Shown: positions 1 to 11,334, counted from the first letter of the stretch. The stretch is DNA of 64,000 nt from Mactra quadrangularis (GCA_025267735.1 CM046301.1:64375872-64439871); one strand, 5' to 3'. Notes: generated by a model from the sequence alone, not told the origin. Made by a program: numbers and translations.

Positions 1-59
1 AGTTATTTTATTTCATTCTAATCGTTGTGTCTTCTTAACGTATAAGAAAATCTAAGAAA

Positions 60-1518
60 ATGTTGTTTTCTGTTGTTCTCGTGTTTTGTTTCATATCATT
101 GTGTCAATGTGAGGAGCCAAAGAGTTGTTCTCAATTTTATTACGTTGACAAGTTATTGGAGAAAATGATCCGATCAGAAATTAAATCAGAAACTTTAGAA
201 AAAGTAATTACTAACACAATTTCTGACGTTCATCTTGCTTTGGATGAGCTCAAAAATGAACGAGAACTTTTCAAAAATGAAATAATGGAGATTAAAAATC
301 TAATGAAGGATTTTCAGATAAAATCCGACGGTGAAAAACAGACATTGGAAAATAAGTTTCTTGAATATAAAAACGAAACGAGAGAAATAGTAGGTAAGTG
401 ATCAAAACTGCTATATTACTAGCTTTACAAGTATCTCCTATACCGAGTAATGCGGATTTTCTTTATAAATTTCATATTGTAATGTTGTTATATGTAAAAT
501 ACCGCCAAAGTGTTTCTCTTCATCATAATATTTTGACCTTGACTTTGATGACATTCGATATCTTAGGAAACAGCAGCGTTAGTTTTAATAAGTTTTTCTC
601 ACTTACCAACTCGAAGCGTAACACTGAAATGTAATCGTTTTCACAGAAACCTTTGTAACTTATAAAATACTAATAGTAGGGGAAGTTTAGCGTTAGTTTG
701 ATATTTTTCCATTGGACTCGCATTTATAGATATTTTTGGCAAACATTTATCTGAATATACAATTTGATATGTCAGACATTAATACTAGAATCATTTTAGA
801 AAATGATTAATAGGATATTATCTCAGTGTTAGTAACCATGCATATTAATAGAAGTCAAATGGTTCAACATGCCCACATAATGGGTTAGTTGATATATCCT
901 CCGGGCTAAGTTGAGCCACATATATTGGTATGTAAATGTACAGAAGGAAATGATTTTTATACAGCGAATTATTTCCGGCTACTTGTACGAGTATTTAAGT
1001 TAAAAAGCGATTGTAAAAGAGAAAGGTAAAAGAAAAATGATGTCTGTTATTTATCACTAAATTAAATTACCCCTAATGTTTCTCTTTCAGAAAAAATGGT
1101 CACCCCCAATATCATGTTCAAGGCCAGAACTGTCAAAGATAAAAGTCCATCGCAAGGTGATACAATTATATTCCAAGATGTTATGTTTAACTATGGTAAT
1201 GGTTATGACGAGAACACTGGAATATTTACTTCACCAATTACAGGGAATTATCTGTTCACTACACATATATGTGTGAGTGGTGGTAAGCATTTCTTCTATG
1301 GTATAATAAAAGACAGTAGTATTTACACTTCTGGTAAGTTTTTTGATTCCAGTTACAACATGTGTTACACTGCTGACGCTATGATGCGTCTTGATGCTGG
1401 ACAGAAAGTATGGTTTAAATATTTGTCTGGTTCATCAAGTAGTGATATATTGTATGAATACACATCTTCAACATCCAATTACTGGAATACATTTTCTGGA
1501 ATGCTTGTACATGTATAA
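60..1518 (+). CDS. C1q domain-containing secreted protein, copy 1 (two exons: 60-393 and 1091-1518)
   Basis: Joining 60-393 to 1091-1518 gives an open frame of 253 residues. The donor is G|GTAAGT at 393/394 (phase 1) and the acceptor TTTCTCTTTCAG ends at 1090; the 697-bp intron has stops. Residues 1-17 are a hydrophobic signal peptide ending in a C-Q-C motif. Residues about 35-112 are charged and helical with hydrophobic spacing (coiled coil), with a possible N-glycosylation site at N105. Residues about 114-253 are a C1q globular head: the NTGIFTSPITGNYLF strand, a central AMMRLDAGQKVW strand and a C-terminal TFSGMLVHV strand. Head cysteines are C172 and C203; C23 could link chains. There is no collagen repeat, as is usual for bivalve C1q-domain proteins. 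By family it is probably a secreted multimeric pattern-recognition or lectin-like protein; the ligand is unknown. The ATG is the first in frame and is shared by all copies. Only 59 bp of upstream sequence is in the window. Confidence 0.93.
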
Positions 1519-1571
1519 CAATATAGTCGTTACTAAAATAGAGAATTGACTTTTCAGCGTTAATGTTTTTA

Positions 1572-1577
1572 AATAAA
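1572..1577 (+). promoter_or_regulatory. Putative polyadenylation signal, C1q copy 1
   Basis: AATAAA lies 54 bp after the stop codon. The matching signal of copy 4 lies about 500 bp after its stop, because copy 1 lacks a block of about 450 bp here. No transcript evidence is available. Confidence 0.4.
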
Positions 1578-2089
1578 ACTGACTTTAAATGTTGATAGTG
1601 GAAAATCACAATTCATGTAATGAATAATTTGTCAGATATTTCAGTGTTTGGATTTGTTTTCTGTTGGGCATGATTAGAACTACCCTTGTTTGTAATATTA
1701 CAATATTAATATTATTAATGTAATGGATTGTTTTATCCTAACTTTATACTCGTATAAACAATAATAAAACAGCAGTGTTTTGTCATTTATTGTTCCCATC
1801 TTATTTGGTATATCTATATACAAGAGTTTAACCAGAGCAATCTGAACAACTTTGGCATCAAACAACTTTATTTCTTTGATAAACTAACGATTTCTCAAGC
1901 CTTTTTGCATTCCTTTGTCCATAAAACAATCGAGAAAATTGTTGATATCTGAATGTCCGAGCGCAATTTAGATCGATCAAAACGTTTGTAATTTAATGCA
2001 CCCGATTTCAGTTATATTCAACTGAGGTTTATTTGTGTTCAGCTTATCACGGCCATGCTGTTGTATTTATGATATATATTGATATTAAG

Positions 2090-2420
2090 TATTGTTGGTC
2101 ACAAACTAGACAACCATGCATTGTATATTTCGATGGAAATATCGTCGTAGCAACACATCATATAACTAATATGGTTGCGGTCAGTCAACTTAATCACGGT
2201 TCCTCGAAATTTTAAATGTTTGGATTTAGCTGTTACACAGTTATTAGCATTGAAAGTATTATTACTTCGGTCAGTTACTTGCCCTACATGGTTTAGAATC
2301 AGTGACAGGAGGGAGAAATTGTCGTATAAATTATTTCATGACCAAGCTCAAACACGGTATGCCCTACTTGGGAATTGAACTAATACCATCGATCAGTAGA
2401 CTTTTGCGCTCGACTGAGCT
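2090..2420 (-). repeat. Degraded tRNA-derived SINE, family A
   Basis: It carries the family A landmarks seen in the intact copy at 4960-5178: a core with 'gtcgtagcaacaca', then 'gtcagtcaactta', and a degraded B-box-like 'gggaattgaac' near the right end. The tRNA-related head faces right, so the element is on the minus strand. No target-site duplication is visible. The paralogous positions in units II-IV also hold it, so insertion predates the unit duplications. Confidence 0.6.
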
Positions 2421-3455
2421 TCCAAAGTTACTATGCACTGTTCTTTTTTTTCTCATTTATTCAAAAGATTTCATTTTATATAAAACATTTCATATCATAC
2501 ATTCAAAAGGAAACCACAAATATTAGTACAATTACAAATTATACATGTTAACATAATGTCTTTCATAAATCTTACTAACTAAAATACAATTTTGTATGTA
2601 TGATAGGAATTGTCAAAACACTGTTCTGCTTAATACATAAATGACTACAAGTATTGGTTTAATACATCTTCATCATATTTATAACCGATTTTATTTACAA
2701 GTATTATTGTATCACAGCAAAATTAAGTGGTAGATCATCTATGACGATTTCAAATAAGCATCACTTCATGGTTGGTACATGAAGACGATCTAGAGTATAA
2801 AGATTATATTCTGTCAAAGTTTACTTGAAGTAAACAAGAAGTATAATCTTATGTGATTGTTTCAACCATTGAACTTGACAACATAATTATGTATAACATC
2901 ATAACTCAGCGACAAAGCCAGATTCTACAGACACGTGACCCAATGAATTTTGATCGTTAGCTTTCAAATTCTTTGCACGACAATTGAATAGAGCGGTAAA
3001 CTATGTTATGCTTAAATATATTTTGTGCAAACGGTTTGAAGTAAACAGTTCTAATTCAAAAGATTATGTGGGTTTTCAAACTTAGAAATGTAATAGTTAT
3101 TTTATGCACGATTTTATTTTTTCTATATTTTGGCTGATACAAGAACTAGACAAAGAACAAGAGTTTGACAACATTCTGAAGATCGCGTGACTTTATACCC
3201 TGGAAGCTATGAAGAAAAAAATCTTCACCTAAGTGAAAATTGGATTTTCTTTCTCAGAAACTGTTGAATTTATAATGTATACATGTATTAATAAATGATA
3301 CATCGAAACTTAGTATTGTTGCATATTGCCGTCATGAAAGCTATTTTTACTTTGTTTTTTATTTGATTTTATATTTACTTAGAGCATCAGCTCGGTGTTT
3401 AAGAGGTCAATAGACGCATACATAAAATTTAATGCATTATAACGACTGAGACAAT

Positions 3456-4542
3456 TGTTACATAATGCATGCTCCCGTGGATATATCAGTATTGTTATTT
3501 TTGTGTTTCTTTACGCTTCATATGATGCTAATGGAGACCCAACTGTACTGTTATCTCACAGGTGCATGAAACAACTTGTTATAATCATATTGAAGGCTTT
3601 GGTCAAATTATGATCGCTGGACGTTATATGTTATAGTCATTAACTTCGTTCGTCAACTTTGTTTACAAGTATACAGTTATTATTAATTAAGCTAATTACC
3701 GATCTAAAAGAAATATGCTACTGTTATAGTCATTAACATTGTTTATTTTGTTGGATATAATCTGCATTAAAAGAGATGCCGGAATGCCACACGGAGACAC
3801 TGATTGAAAATACAACCACCTGTACGATCAAGTTGCATTGATTACATGTTAACGATACTGCGATACTAATTAACTAATTAGTTGATAAGAAACAACACCA
3901 CAGGTGTCATTAAATAATGAATCTACACTATACACATAATAATTAGGAATGAATCAACTTGTCTATTGATGACGTAGTTTCGTACCGCTTATGCAATATT
4001 AAGAACTTAATGTATCTGTTTTGCTAAATTCCGATAGTCCAATTATAAAGTTTATTATTTTGATGAGTTTGTTTACAGACAAAAAGGATAAATATTACTA
4101 TGATTTATGATAAACATCTGGAAATCTTATTAGTTAATTAATCATATTATATAAAATGCATATTGAAATCTCATTAATTTTTGTTATTTAGCCTTGTTGT
4201 TATAATTTGATTAAGTGTCTGTCATTATTGTGATTGTATGATGTCATTAATGATTTTAACATATGTTATTTGTATTGCGACGTAGCTCTTGGAGAGGATA
4301 TAAAAGAAGTCGGAGAGTTGGGAGAGGAGGAGAGAAAACAAGAGAGTTGAGGAGTGGAGAAGAGAGTTAGAGAGACAGTTAGTGCGCAGCGAAAAGATGG
4401 CTGTGTTTAGAACTTGTAATTTGCTAACGTATAATTTTGTATAATATTTTGAAAAGTGGAACTTGTAAATAAACTAGCTTGTGTCGAATCGAAGACTTGA
4501 CTTACTCTGTTTGAACTTAGTTAAAGAGGCGGCTGTGTTACA
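3456..4542 (+). mobile_element. Solo LTR of an LTR retrotransposon (probably Gypsy-like)
   Basis: The segment begins TGTTACA and ends TGTTACA, so it has TG...CA ends. It is flanked by the 4-bp duplication CAAT (3452-3455 and 4543-4546). Unit II has the uninterrupted site 'gactgaaACAATGGTCAGA' with one CAAT at 22417-22420, so the boundaries are read directly. A TATAAAA box lies at 4299-4305 and AATAAA at 4468-4473, the U3/R/U5 order expected on the plus strand. There is no internal coding region, tRNA primer site or second LTR, so it is a solo LTR left by LTR-LTR recombination. Assignment to Gypsy rests on the 4-bp TSD and general layout only. Confidence 0.85.
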
Positions 4543-4959
4543 CAATGGTCAGATATGAGCGGGTGGTTATGACAATGGACTGTTTGTCATTAGATAACCA
4601 GATCAGTGTCGGTTGAAATAATATAAAAACTGTGTTGCTTCCTTAATCAAAACACACTATCCTTATTGTTCAATATTCTGAAAACAAAAACAGGATTTAA
4701 AGTAATTAATCTTAATTGTAAGAACTTCTTGACAGTTCTAATATAATGTTTATAGCACAAAAAGAAGTACTAAAGGATATTATGCATTTTTTGCTCAAGA
4801 AAATAATAAATGAAATATAAGAGTTTGAAAATTTGGGAGTTTGATTCAATACAAACTATGGTAAATGATATCCCAAATTTTGACACTACATACTAAATTA
4901 TCGAATCATTGTTTATGTTTACGCTGACATTTTAAGTCAATGCATCTATCCGACAGGTC

Positions 4960-5178
4960 ATTTTTGGTAGGTTTAACGCCGTAGCAACACATTGTATAGG
5001 TCATATAACAGCCGTCAGTCAATCTACACACTCCTCCTGGAAAGGCTAAATTTCTGAATTTAGCTGTTAACCAACTACTAAGCGCATTCTTTCGTCAGTG
5101 ACTGACAACGGGAATTGAACCCACGGCCTCTCGATCGGTAGACTTGCATGCTACCACTGAGCTAGCTGGGCGGCTTTT
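4960..5178 (-). mobile_element. Intact tRNA-derived SINE, family A, with 10-bp TSD
   Basis: It is flanked by perfect copies of CCGACAGGTC (4950-4959 and 5179-5188). Unit II has the empty site with a single copy around 23287. Read on the minus strand it starts with a tRNA-like head: A box in TAGCTCAGTGGTAGCATGC and B box GGGTTCAATTCC. The core contains 'ggtttaacgccgtagcaac' and 'gtcagtcaat', resembling the conserved central domain shared by several metazoan SINE families (the name 'Meta' domain is from memory). The RNA polymerase III promoter looks well kept, and unit I alone has this copy, so it is young relative to the array. Confidence 0.9.
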
Positions 5179-5344
5179 CCGACAGGTCTAATGGCTGCCA
5201 TTTGCAAATATTGATGTCTAGTCGATTTTTCGTAAGAAGTCTTTGGTTCCACGTCGTATAAAAGAGCAAATACATCCAACAGGATTCAATATTTATGATA
5301 AAATGATAACTAGCGTCTGAAGATGTGATGTTTTTATTTGGAAA

Positions 5345-5583
5345 CGACGCTCACAGATAGCCTATTTGGTAGCTCATCTGACTACAAACTAGGAGTCGTA
5401 AATGTGTTCAATCCCCTGGCTGTTACTACATATCTTCGTGGAGTTATTACATTCATGTTCTGGACTACCCCTATATCATAGCTTGTGATAAGCAAACAGT
5501 AATTTTACAGATTGTTAAGGGAAGTAACTAAGTTGCAAACGAGGATTGAAATAACATAATATTATTTCCATTTATCAAAAATT
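5345..5583 (+). repeat. tRNA-like SINE-type repeat, family C, with paired GGGAA/TTCCC motif (unit I)
   Basis: 'TTTGGTAGCTCATCTGACTA' is A-box-like and 'GTGTTCAATCCCCTGG' is B-box-like, on the plus strand. The 3' part has 'aagggaagtaac' near 5517 and 'ttatttcca' near 5571, an inverted pair about 45 bp apart. Paralogues lie at 23400, 25378, 47574, 59840 and 62090. Confidence 0.6.
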
Positions 5584-7246
5584 TATTCTCAAAGGTAATG
5601 TATGACTTGTTTTAGGTAAGAACATTATCAAAGTTTACGTGATAGAACAAATGCAGATAATACCACAACATTATTAGGTACGGGTGAAAAATACAACACA
5701 AGAAACGAACTCCGAGTCAGAAAAACACAATAAAACATTGGGAGGCAAACACTTAAGAATAACAAATTATCGTCATTAATAAAAACACGCTAGTCAAGTT
5801 GTTTATAGTCGTTTCTTCTGACAGTATACAGGATCCGGAGGTAAACGATATGCCCAGTGTTTAACTAAAATTGTATAAAAAGAATATAAACTAAGTAATG
5901 TAAATATAAATTGTATTTCATAAATTAGTGAGTTTTAGTTCTGTAAAATTGACAGGGAGACAACTATTACGATCATGTGTACATAAAGAACAGTCTCTGG
6001 TAGAGTAATCGTTCTTAACTCCATATCTTAAAAATATTTAATCATCAGTTTCAAAGATTTTGTTTATCAAGTTTGTGATTGAACTGTTGTACAATTACAC
6101 CATGTTGTTGTCTGTAGATGGAAACACAATATTTGATAAATTCAAGAAAATTGAGCGTATGGTTCAGATAAATCAAATATCGCTAGTTATTTCACAATTA
6201 TTAGGGTCACATTCCATGTGATCAAATGCTCATATTCAAAGAAAACTGTACGCCACATTTGTATATTGATTCACAGCTGAGATTGCGGAACCTAGTACAC
6301 TAAAGAAAGAGTTTTCTTATTTATTCGGATCATCGTGTCGTACCGTTTGACTCTGCCTGTTTGCTCAGTTGGATTTTCAATTGTAACGATCTAACAATTT
6401 TATCAAAGATTGCTGCTTCCACTTCACTATGGAGACCTATGATTTGTTTGGATATTCGTGTCGTTCCGTATGTTTCCGATTGTTTGTTCAGTTAGGTTAT
6501 TATTTGTATGTATCCACATTCTAGATTGCTGCTACCTGTACACTATAAAAGGACTATCAGATTTATTCGGATATTTAAGTCGAGCTCTTGATTTATATGA
6601 CATCACAGTGGCAGCAATTAATAAGTCGAGCTATGGATGATTATATATGACATCACAGTGGCAGCATTTACCGAATTATAGGGTTGAATAATTGCTAACA
6701 CCAGGCACCAATAAATTCATGGGAGACCATCAGTTCGTAAGGCGGTAGCGCACATAAGTACTACATTGTACTTCTATAAATGAGATGACGCATATGGTTA
6801 ACGATTAAGGCTTGTTGGAGGCATCTTTAATTTGAATTAATTAAATACATGCAGCTTTGAAAATTAGTTTTCCAATATAAACGAATAAAACATTTCCGTT
6901 CTTATAATCATACAATAACAGTTTGACAATTTATAACTTTGCGATTTTTCCGGCAGGGGTGAATTCATACGCGAAAGTTTATAAAGTATATAGCTGCACA
7001 ATAGTCTGTCAGCTAGAAAAAGCGAAACTTTGTGAACGCAAACGTTTCTTGGTTTACAGTAACAGTTATAAGTTATTTACAAACTAATGAAATAATCTAC
7101 TCTACAACGATCTGGCCAAGTACTGCGAAAAAATATTCTACTATACTTGTTTTTAGGGATCATTGGCAATTTACATTTCCTTGATTATGAAGGACAGAAA
7201 TAATGCAATCCTATTGTATTACCATGATGCATACTCCTTGCAGTGT
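5584..7246. other. Unit I intergenic block, no gene seen
   Basis: Homologous to 25610-27370 in unit II, and in part to 47810-49990 in unit III. Landmarks include 'acagtctctggtagag' and repeated 'gatattcgtgtcg' phrases. Several similar short segments (around 6310, 6445 and 6560) suggest old local duplications. ORFs are short and broken in the paralogues. Confidence 0.6.
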
Positions 7247-7283
7247 TTAAGAGGCTGTCCACGAAAAATCAGGCAGGATACAC

Positions 7284-7739
7284 CAGGCGCGTAGCTACCA
7301 GTACGCAGAGTACTCAGCTGCGTACACATTGGTCCAGGAAATCGTAAAAATACGAACGTCAAAATGCAATAAAAACTCAGGCCTAAGGGTGTAGGGGTGT
7401 GTGAAACAAAACTGTTTGCTATTTTGCAAACCTTGTGTAAAGTTACGTTTCAATGGGATTTGCCTTTTGGAGTCGAGTTTACGGTTTAAATTCGTTGTTT
7501 GTCTTTGACTCCAGTCTATATAATTCTTTGAACGCTCTTTGGAAATGAATAATAATTGGTACGAAAGTTAATTGCCTTCCTATATTTGTGCTTGGAATGA
7601 ATTATACAAACTCTTTTGAATAATAGCCAAAACGCTCCTGCGATGATCTACAGAAAAACAAATTCGGGGGGGGGGGGGAGCATGCCCTTGACCCCCTAGA
7701 ATTCTGCGTACACATTAAAAAGCCCTTGCTACGCCCCTG
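7284..7739. mobile_element. Nested small DNA transposon with CAGGGGCGTAGC-type termini (hAT-like)
   Basis: Left end is CAGGCGCGTAGCTACC; the reverse complement of the right end is CAGGGGCGTAGCAAGG. It is flanked by GATACAC at 7277-7283 and 7740-7746, or by an 8-bp duplication if the last G is counted as flank. It sits just inside the left TIR of the TTAA element, so it inserted later. A second inverted pair is 'gcgtacaca' near 7319 and 'tgcgtacaca' near 7705. There is a 13-G run at 7666-7678. No coding capacity. Confidence 0.8.
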
Positions 7740-7746
7740 GATACAC

Positions 7747-10386
7747 TAAAAATGTGTTACAGTTGATTTTTCAATTTTCAGTTTTTTTTAGTTTCAGTCG
7801 TTCATAAACTAAGTCAAAAACATGTCCTGAAAATATTTTGGCTGTATTATCGAAAGTCAGTGAAAAAATGCTATTTTTGAAAATTTGCGACTTTTTCACT
7901 TTGCTCTTCATTTCAATGTAATGTGTGTTTTTATAAATGTCTGTAACTCCTGATATGACGCTTGAAAATTATAGAAAGCATATCATAACATTAATAGACA
8001 GGTTAAATTATAATCATAACGAGAAAAAAAGATGGAACACTCTTTCAATAAATTGTAATTACGTAAATCGTTATCCTATTTTTTCAACTTTTGATCAAAG
8101 GGAGGCAACTCTGTCCATACTGTCATACATGTCTTTTTTGACTTGTGATCCAATTTTTCATACTTTACATCAAAGTTATATTTTTTTCATTTCATTAAGT
8201 TCAGATATATATTTAAAAAGAAAAAAGTATACTAAATAATTATTTGAACCTGTTTCTCTCGACAAATTGCGAAAAAATATTTCGCCTAACAAAATTGTCA
8301 TGAATTATTTCCCTTGGTTTGCATACGCCATTTGCAATTTTGCACATTGTTGACATCTGACGTTTGTTTACAACTAAAACAAGTTGTTACCGACAAATCT
8401 TTTCTAGGAAACCATCGTCTTTTGTGTGAATTTACAAGGTAAGTGAATTTAGTTTAATTAAGATTTATTTTACACCGGCATTTATATGTTTTGTTTCAAA
8501 TCAGACGGAATTTGTGACGTAAAAGGACTCTCATGAAAGATGTTTATCAGAACGTGGAAAGGGATTTGGCATCCTCATAAGTCTTGAGGCATATGACACA
8601 AAATTATGAAACTAGATTGATGTTCAATGACTGATTAGAGATCTTTACAGTGAATCTGAGCATTGAACATTGATTTTTGGGGGATTCACATGAGAACATA
8701 GGAAAAAATCTTGAGGTGTGGATGACCTTGACCTCAACAAATTTATTTTTTCTGTCTTCATTTTTAAGACCTTGAGAGGCATTAGCCTGATGAAGTTAAT
8801 CAGATTTGTCACTACTGTTTATTATTACATGAACAAGCTGCCTGTTGCCTAGTGTTTTTGTTTGAGATGTAAATCATGATTATATTATGTTAGATTTTTT
8901 TTGAGAATGGCTATACATTGGATTGTGTTTACCTTCAATTTAAACTTGCAAAATATGTATTAAGACTGCTTCATTATTGAACTAATAAGTCATTTTCGTT
9001 TGCTATTTTAGGAAATAATGGTAAGAAAGAAAATAATAATAATCATAATATTTGCAAGCATCAACTATACAATATCCATAGATCCGCTATAATGCTGATA
9101 TAACAAATCATAGAAACAAGGTATGTTCTTCTACAAAAGCATGGGAAATCTCTTGGAAAAATTGTTTGAACCAGAGATTTTGATTTACTATCATTGAAAA
9201 AAATTGCTGAATATAGCATCTTATTTAATGAGTTTCATTATTTCTTGTGGGTAAGTTTAATCTGCATACTGCTCAGTCACCACAAGTTAAAACTATCACA
9301 TGAAATTCAATTACCACAAATCTTTTTTCCTACTAAGGCTACTATCAATAATATATTCTTCAAATCATATAAGTAAAGTTATTTTCTCTAGTTTGATTTA
9401 TTTACTATGGTAAACATTTATTATTTTGTATGTTGCTATAAAATGAAATTTGTTTATTTCAGAATGACAACAACAGATGTCTCATAAAGTGTGTGTTAAT
9501 GTTCTCAATGTTACTGGTTCTGAGACAGGAGAATAATGAACATTTTGTTACAAAAAGAACATTTTTAAGACATATACCATTACTTGATCCACACAGATAT
9601 CTTCATGGCATACAGATAAATGTATAATCGACATTCATTATATAATGATCAACATGTGATTGTTGTTTTATTCTGTATCTATAAGGATAAACAGTTATAA
9701 TTCTGTGAATTGAGTAGGTGGAGTCCCATGAACAGATGATTTCAAAATATTTAATCATAACCATGGCAACCAAATCAAATTTTAAGTTTAGATATTGGAA
9801 TACTGCTTTAAACTTCTACATTATGATTTAACTTGTCAAAAGTTATTTGGAAGTTTTTGAACAAATAATAAAGTGTAGTGGTAAAGAATTTGCAATGTTA
9901 AAAAAGTGGGTGGGGTATGAATTTTACATCATTTATAGATTATAGCTTTGATTTTAGGTATGATATATCAATATTTACTTACTGTTAATATTTTGATATT
10001 TGAATCTGATTATTATCCAGCTTTTAAATGATGTAATTTCTTTGACTTTCAAGAATAGAATCAGAAAAAAAGAAAATTAACTGAAATTAATTAATTTTGA
10101 TAAAACAATGTAATTGTTTCTTGACCGTTGCCATGGAAACCGTCATTTAATGCACTACAACTTATGTAATAAAGTATGTTATCATATACAAATGTTGATT
10201 TATTGAAAAAATATTTATTTCAAAAAAATGATATTTTAAAGTATTAATCGTTATTTTTCTTTCTTCTCTTCGAGAGTTCCATCTTTTTTATTTTATTTTT
10301 TTGTTACACCATATTTCGCCTTAACATTGCTAGTAATGTAATGTAATGTAAATCATCAAACTCTGAGAGATAGCATGTAACACTGA
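7747..10386. other. Interior of the TTAA element, no recognised gene
   Basis: The longest ORF is 100 codons (7937-8239), lysine- and aromatic-rich and without a motif I know. A short pentanucleotide tandem (aatgt) lies near 10332-10352. Codons for a DDE transposase could not be traced in any frame, so this looks like a deletion derivative or decayed copy. Confidence 0.5.
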
Positions 10387-10439
10387 CTGCCTGATTTTTC
10401 GTGGACAGCCTCTTAAATAAAATCAGGAAAGCATGGCAC

Positions 10440-10512
10440 GATACTGAGGTACGTTCAACAATGCGAGCGCTCGGGGAGACATCGAGCGCTCTTTTTCTGA
10501 ACGCAGGCGCTC
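10440..10512. repeat. GC-rich palindromic cluster, unit I, left part
   Basis: In an otherwise AT-rich region this carries repeated GCGAGCGCTCG-type palindromes beside 'cgttcaacaatg'. It continues after the 10522-10894 insertion at 10904-10935. The uninterrupted paralogue is 27405-27500. Function unknown. Confidence 0.6.
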
Positions 10513-10521
10513 GCGCGAGTG

Positions 10522-10894
10522 CATTCGGAACGACCTCGGCGATCATCTACGAAGATATACCTCGGATATCAAACGTAGTAGGAATACAACCAAGTTATGA
10601 GGTCAGGCGATTAACCTCATAGGTTAATTGTGCCGATGTAAACAACCAACATGGCAGATCATTTCGCAGAAAGTATCGAGTACACAAAAAAGGATCAACT
10701 TTGATTTAAGTGAATATCAGTTACAGGCATTGGAGAGCTTTAACTGCCCATAATTTTTGGTGTTTTTTGGTGTGTGCCAGCGTTCTATTGAGTAAACGTC
10801 GGGAACGAGGCTAGATTCTATGTTGGAACTACTTTCGCTCCTCGTGATATCCGAGGTGTATTTGCATGGAAAATCGCCGAAGTAGTTCCGAATG
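10522..10894. mobile_element. Non-autonomous DNA transposon with 9-bp TSD (Mutator-like?)
   Basis: It is flanked by perfect GCGCGAGTG at 10513-10521 and 10895-10903; unit II keeps a single copy at 27460-27468. Termini are inverted: CATTCGGAACGACCTCGGCG on the left and CATTCGGAACTACTTCGGCG on the right (reverse complement). A second matched block 'acctcggatatca' extends the TIR to about 50 bp. A 9-bp duplication fits Mutator-like elements, but TIR length is short for that group. Inside, 'acATGGCAGATCATTTC' opens a 17-codon ORF (10651-10704), possibly chance. Confidence 0.82.
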
Positions 10895-11065
10895 GCGCGA
10901 GTGCTCGCGAACGCTCGCGATTCAGCTCGAGATGTGTTTTGCTTAAAACACTGTCTTATTTGAATATGGAATGTATCATATAAAATGGAATTCACTATAC
11001 TCATTTTATAGTTCATTTTGTTCAACAAAATAGACTGTATATAGCCTATTCGTATTAAAGTTATC

Positions 11066-11098
11066 AAATTTTGTTCATGCCGCGCATGAACAAAATTT
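11066..11098. repeat. Perfect palindrome, 15-bp arms and 3-bp loop
   Basis: AAATTTTGTTCATGC, then CGC, then its exact inverse, inside the MITE. It could form a hairpin. A related 'ggcgcatgaa' segment lies near 11163. Confidence 0.75.
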
Positions 11099-11252
11099 TC
11101 TTTTCTAGTGCATTAGACTAGTTATTGGTCGATCGTGATTGTTATAGTGGATTTTGTCCATACGGCGCATGAAATAAATTTGGACTGGATTTTAGTGTTT
11201 CATCCGAAGTGAAGACGTCCTCACCGATGTGATACAATTAGTCTTATATTTG

Positions 11253-11334
11253 TAAAGGGGCTACATGAAGTCTCATGTTTATAAGGGTTAAAGGGGCTAC
11301 ATGAAGTCTCATGTTTATAAAGGTTAAAGGGGCT
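11253..11334. repeat. 36-bp tandem repeat, about 2.3 copies
   Basis: The unit starts 'aaaggggctacatgaagtct' and is repeated with one difference (aaggg versus aaagg). It lies inside the MITE and is absent from unit II. Confidence 0.85.

Larger units (their letters stand above)
1519..3455. other. Downstream flank of C1q copy 1, non-coding
   Basis: No credible gene. Positions 1547-2450 are nearly identical to 58700-59610 after copy 4. The later part (about 2640-3450) matches 21500-22410 after copy 2 at lower identity, including a shared stretch around 'atatttataaccg'. It contains a degraded SINE (separate entry). Short ORFs are out of frame with their paralogues and look spurious. Confidence 0.7.
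7251..10412. mobile_element. TTAA-flanked DNA transposon, non-autonomous, Kolobok- or piggyBac-like
   Basis: Ends are perfect 26-bp inverted repeats (7251-7276 and 10387-10412) starting GAGGCTGTCCACG. The element is flanked by TTAA at 7247-7250 and 10413-10416. Unit II has the uninserted site with one TTAA at 27371-27374, flanked by the same sequence ('catactcc' before, 'aggaaagcatggcacga' after). TTAA duplication is characteristic of piggyBac and Kolobok. The GAG terminus fits Kolobok better than the usual piggyBac CCY terminus, but this is a judgement. The interior is AT-rich and includes a 100-residue ORF (7937-8239) I do not recognise; no transposase is visible. A hAT-like element is nested at its left end. 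Confidence 0.88.

Noticed and set aside
398..634. 78-codon ORF between the C1q exons, repeated after copy 2
   Set aside because: It lies in the intron, begins at the splice donor and is not kept in copies 3 and 4; its likeness reflects recent duplication.
1076..1276. Overlapping ORF in another frame of exon 2
   Set aside because: Shadow of the C1q frame; no independent start context or family.
5100..5178. Functional tRNA gene on the minus strand
   Set aside because: A and B boxes are good, but it is the head of a SINE with a TSD spanning a longer body and there is no complete acceptor stem.
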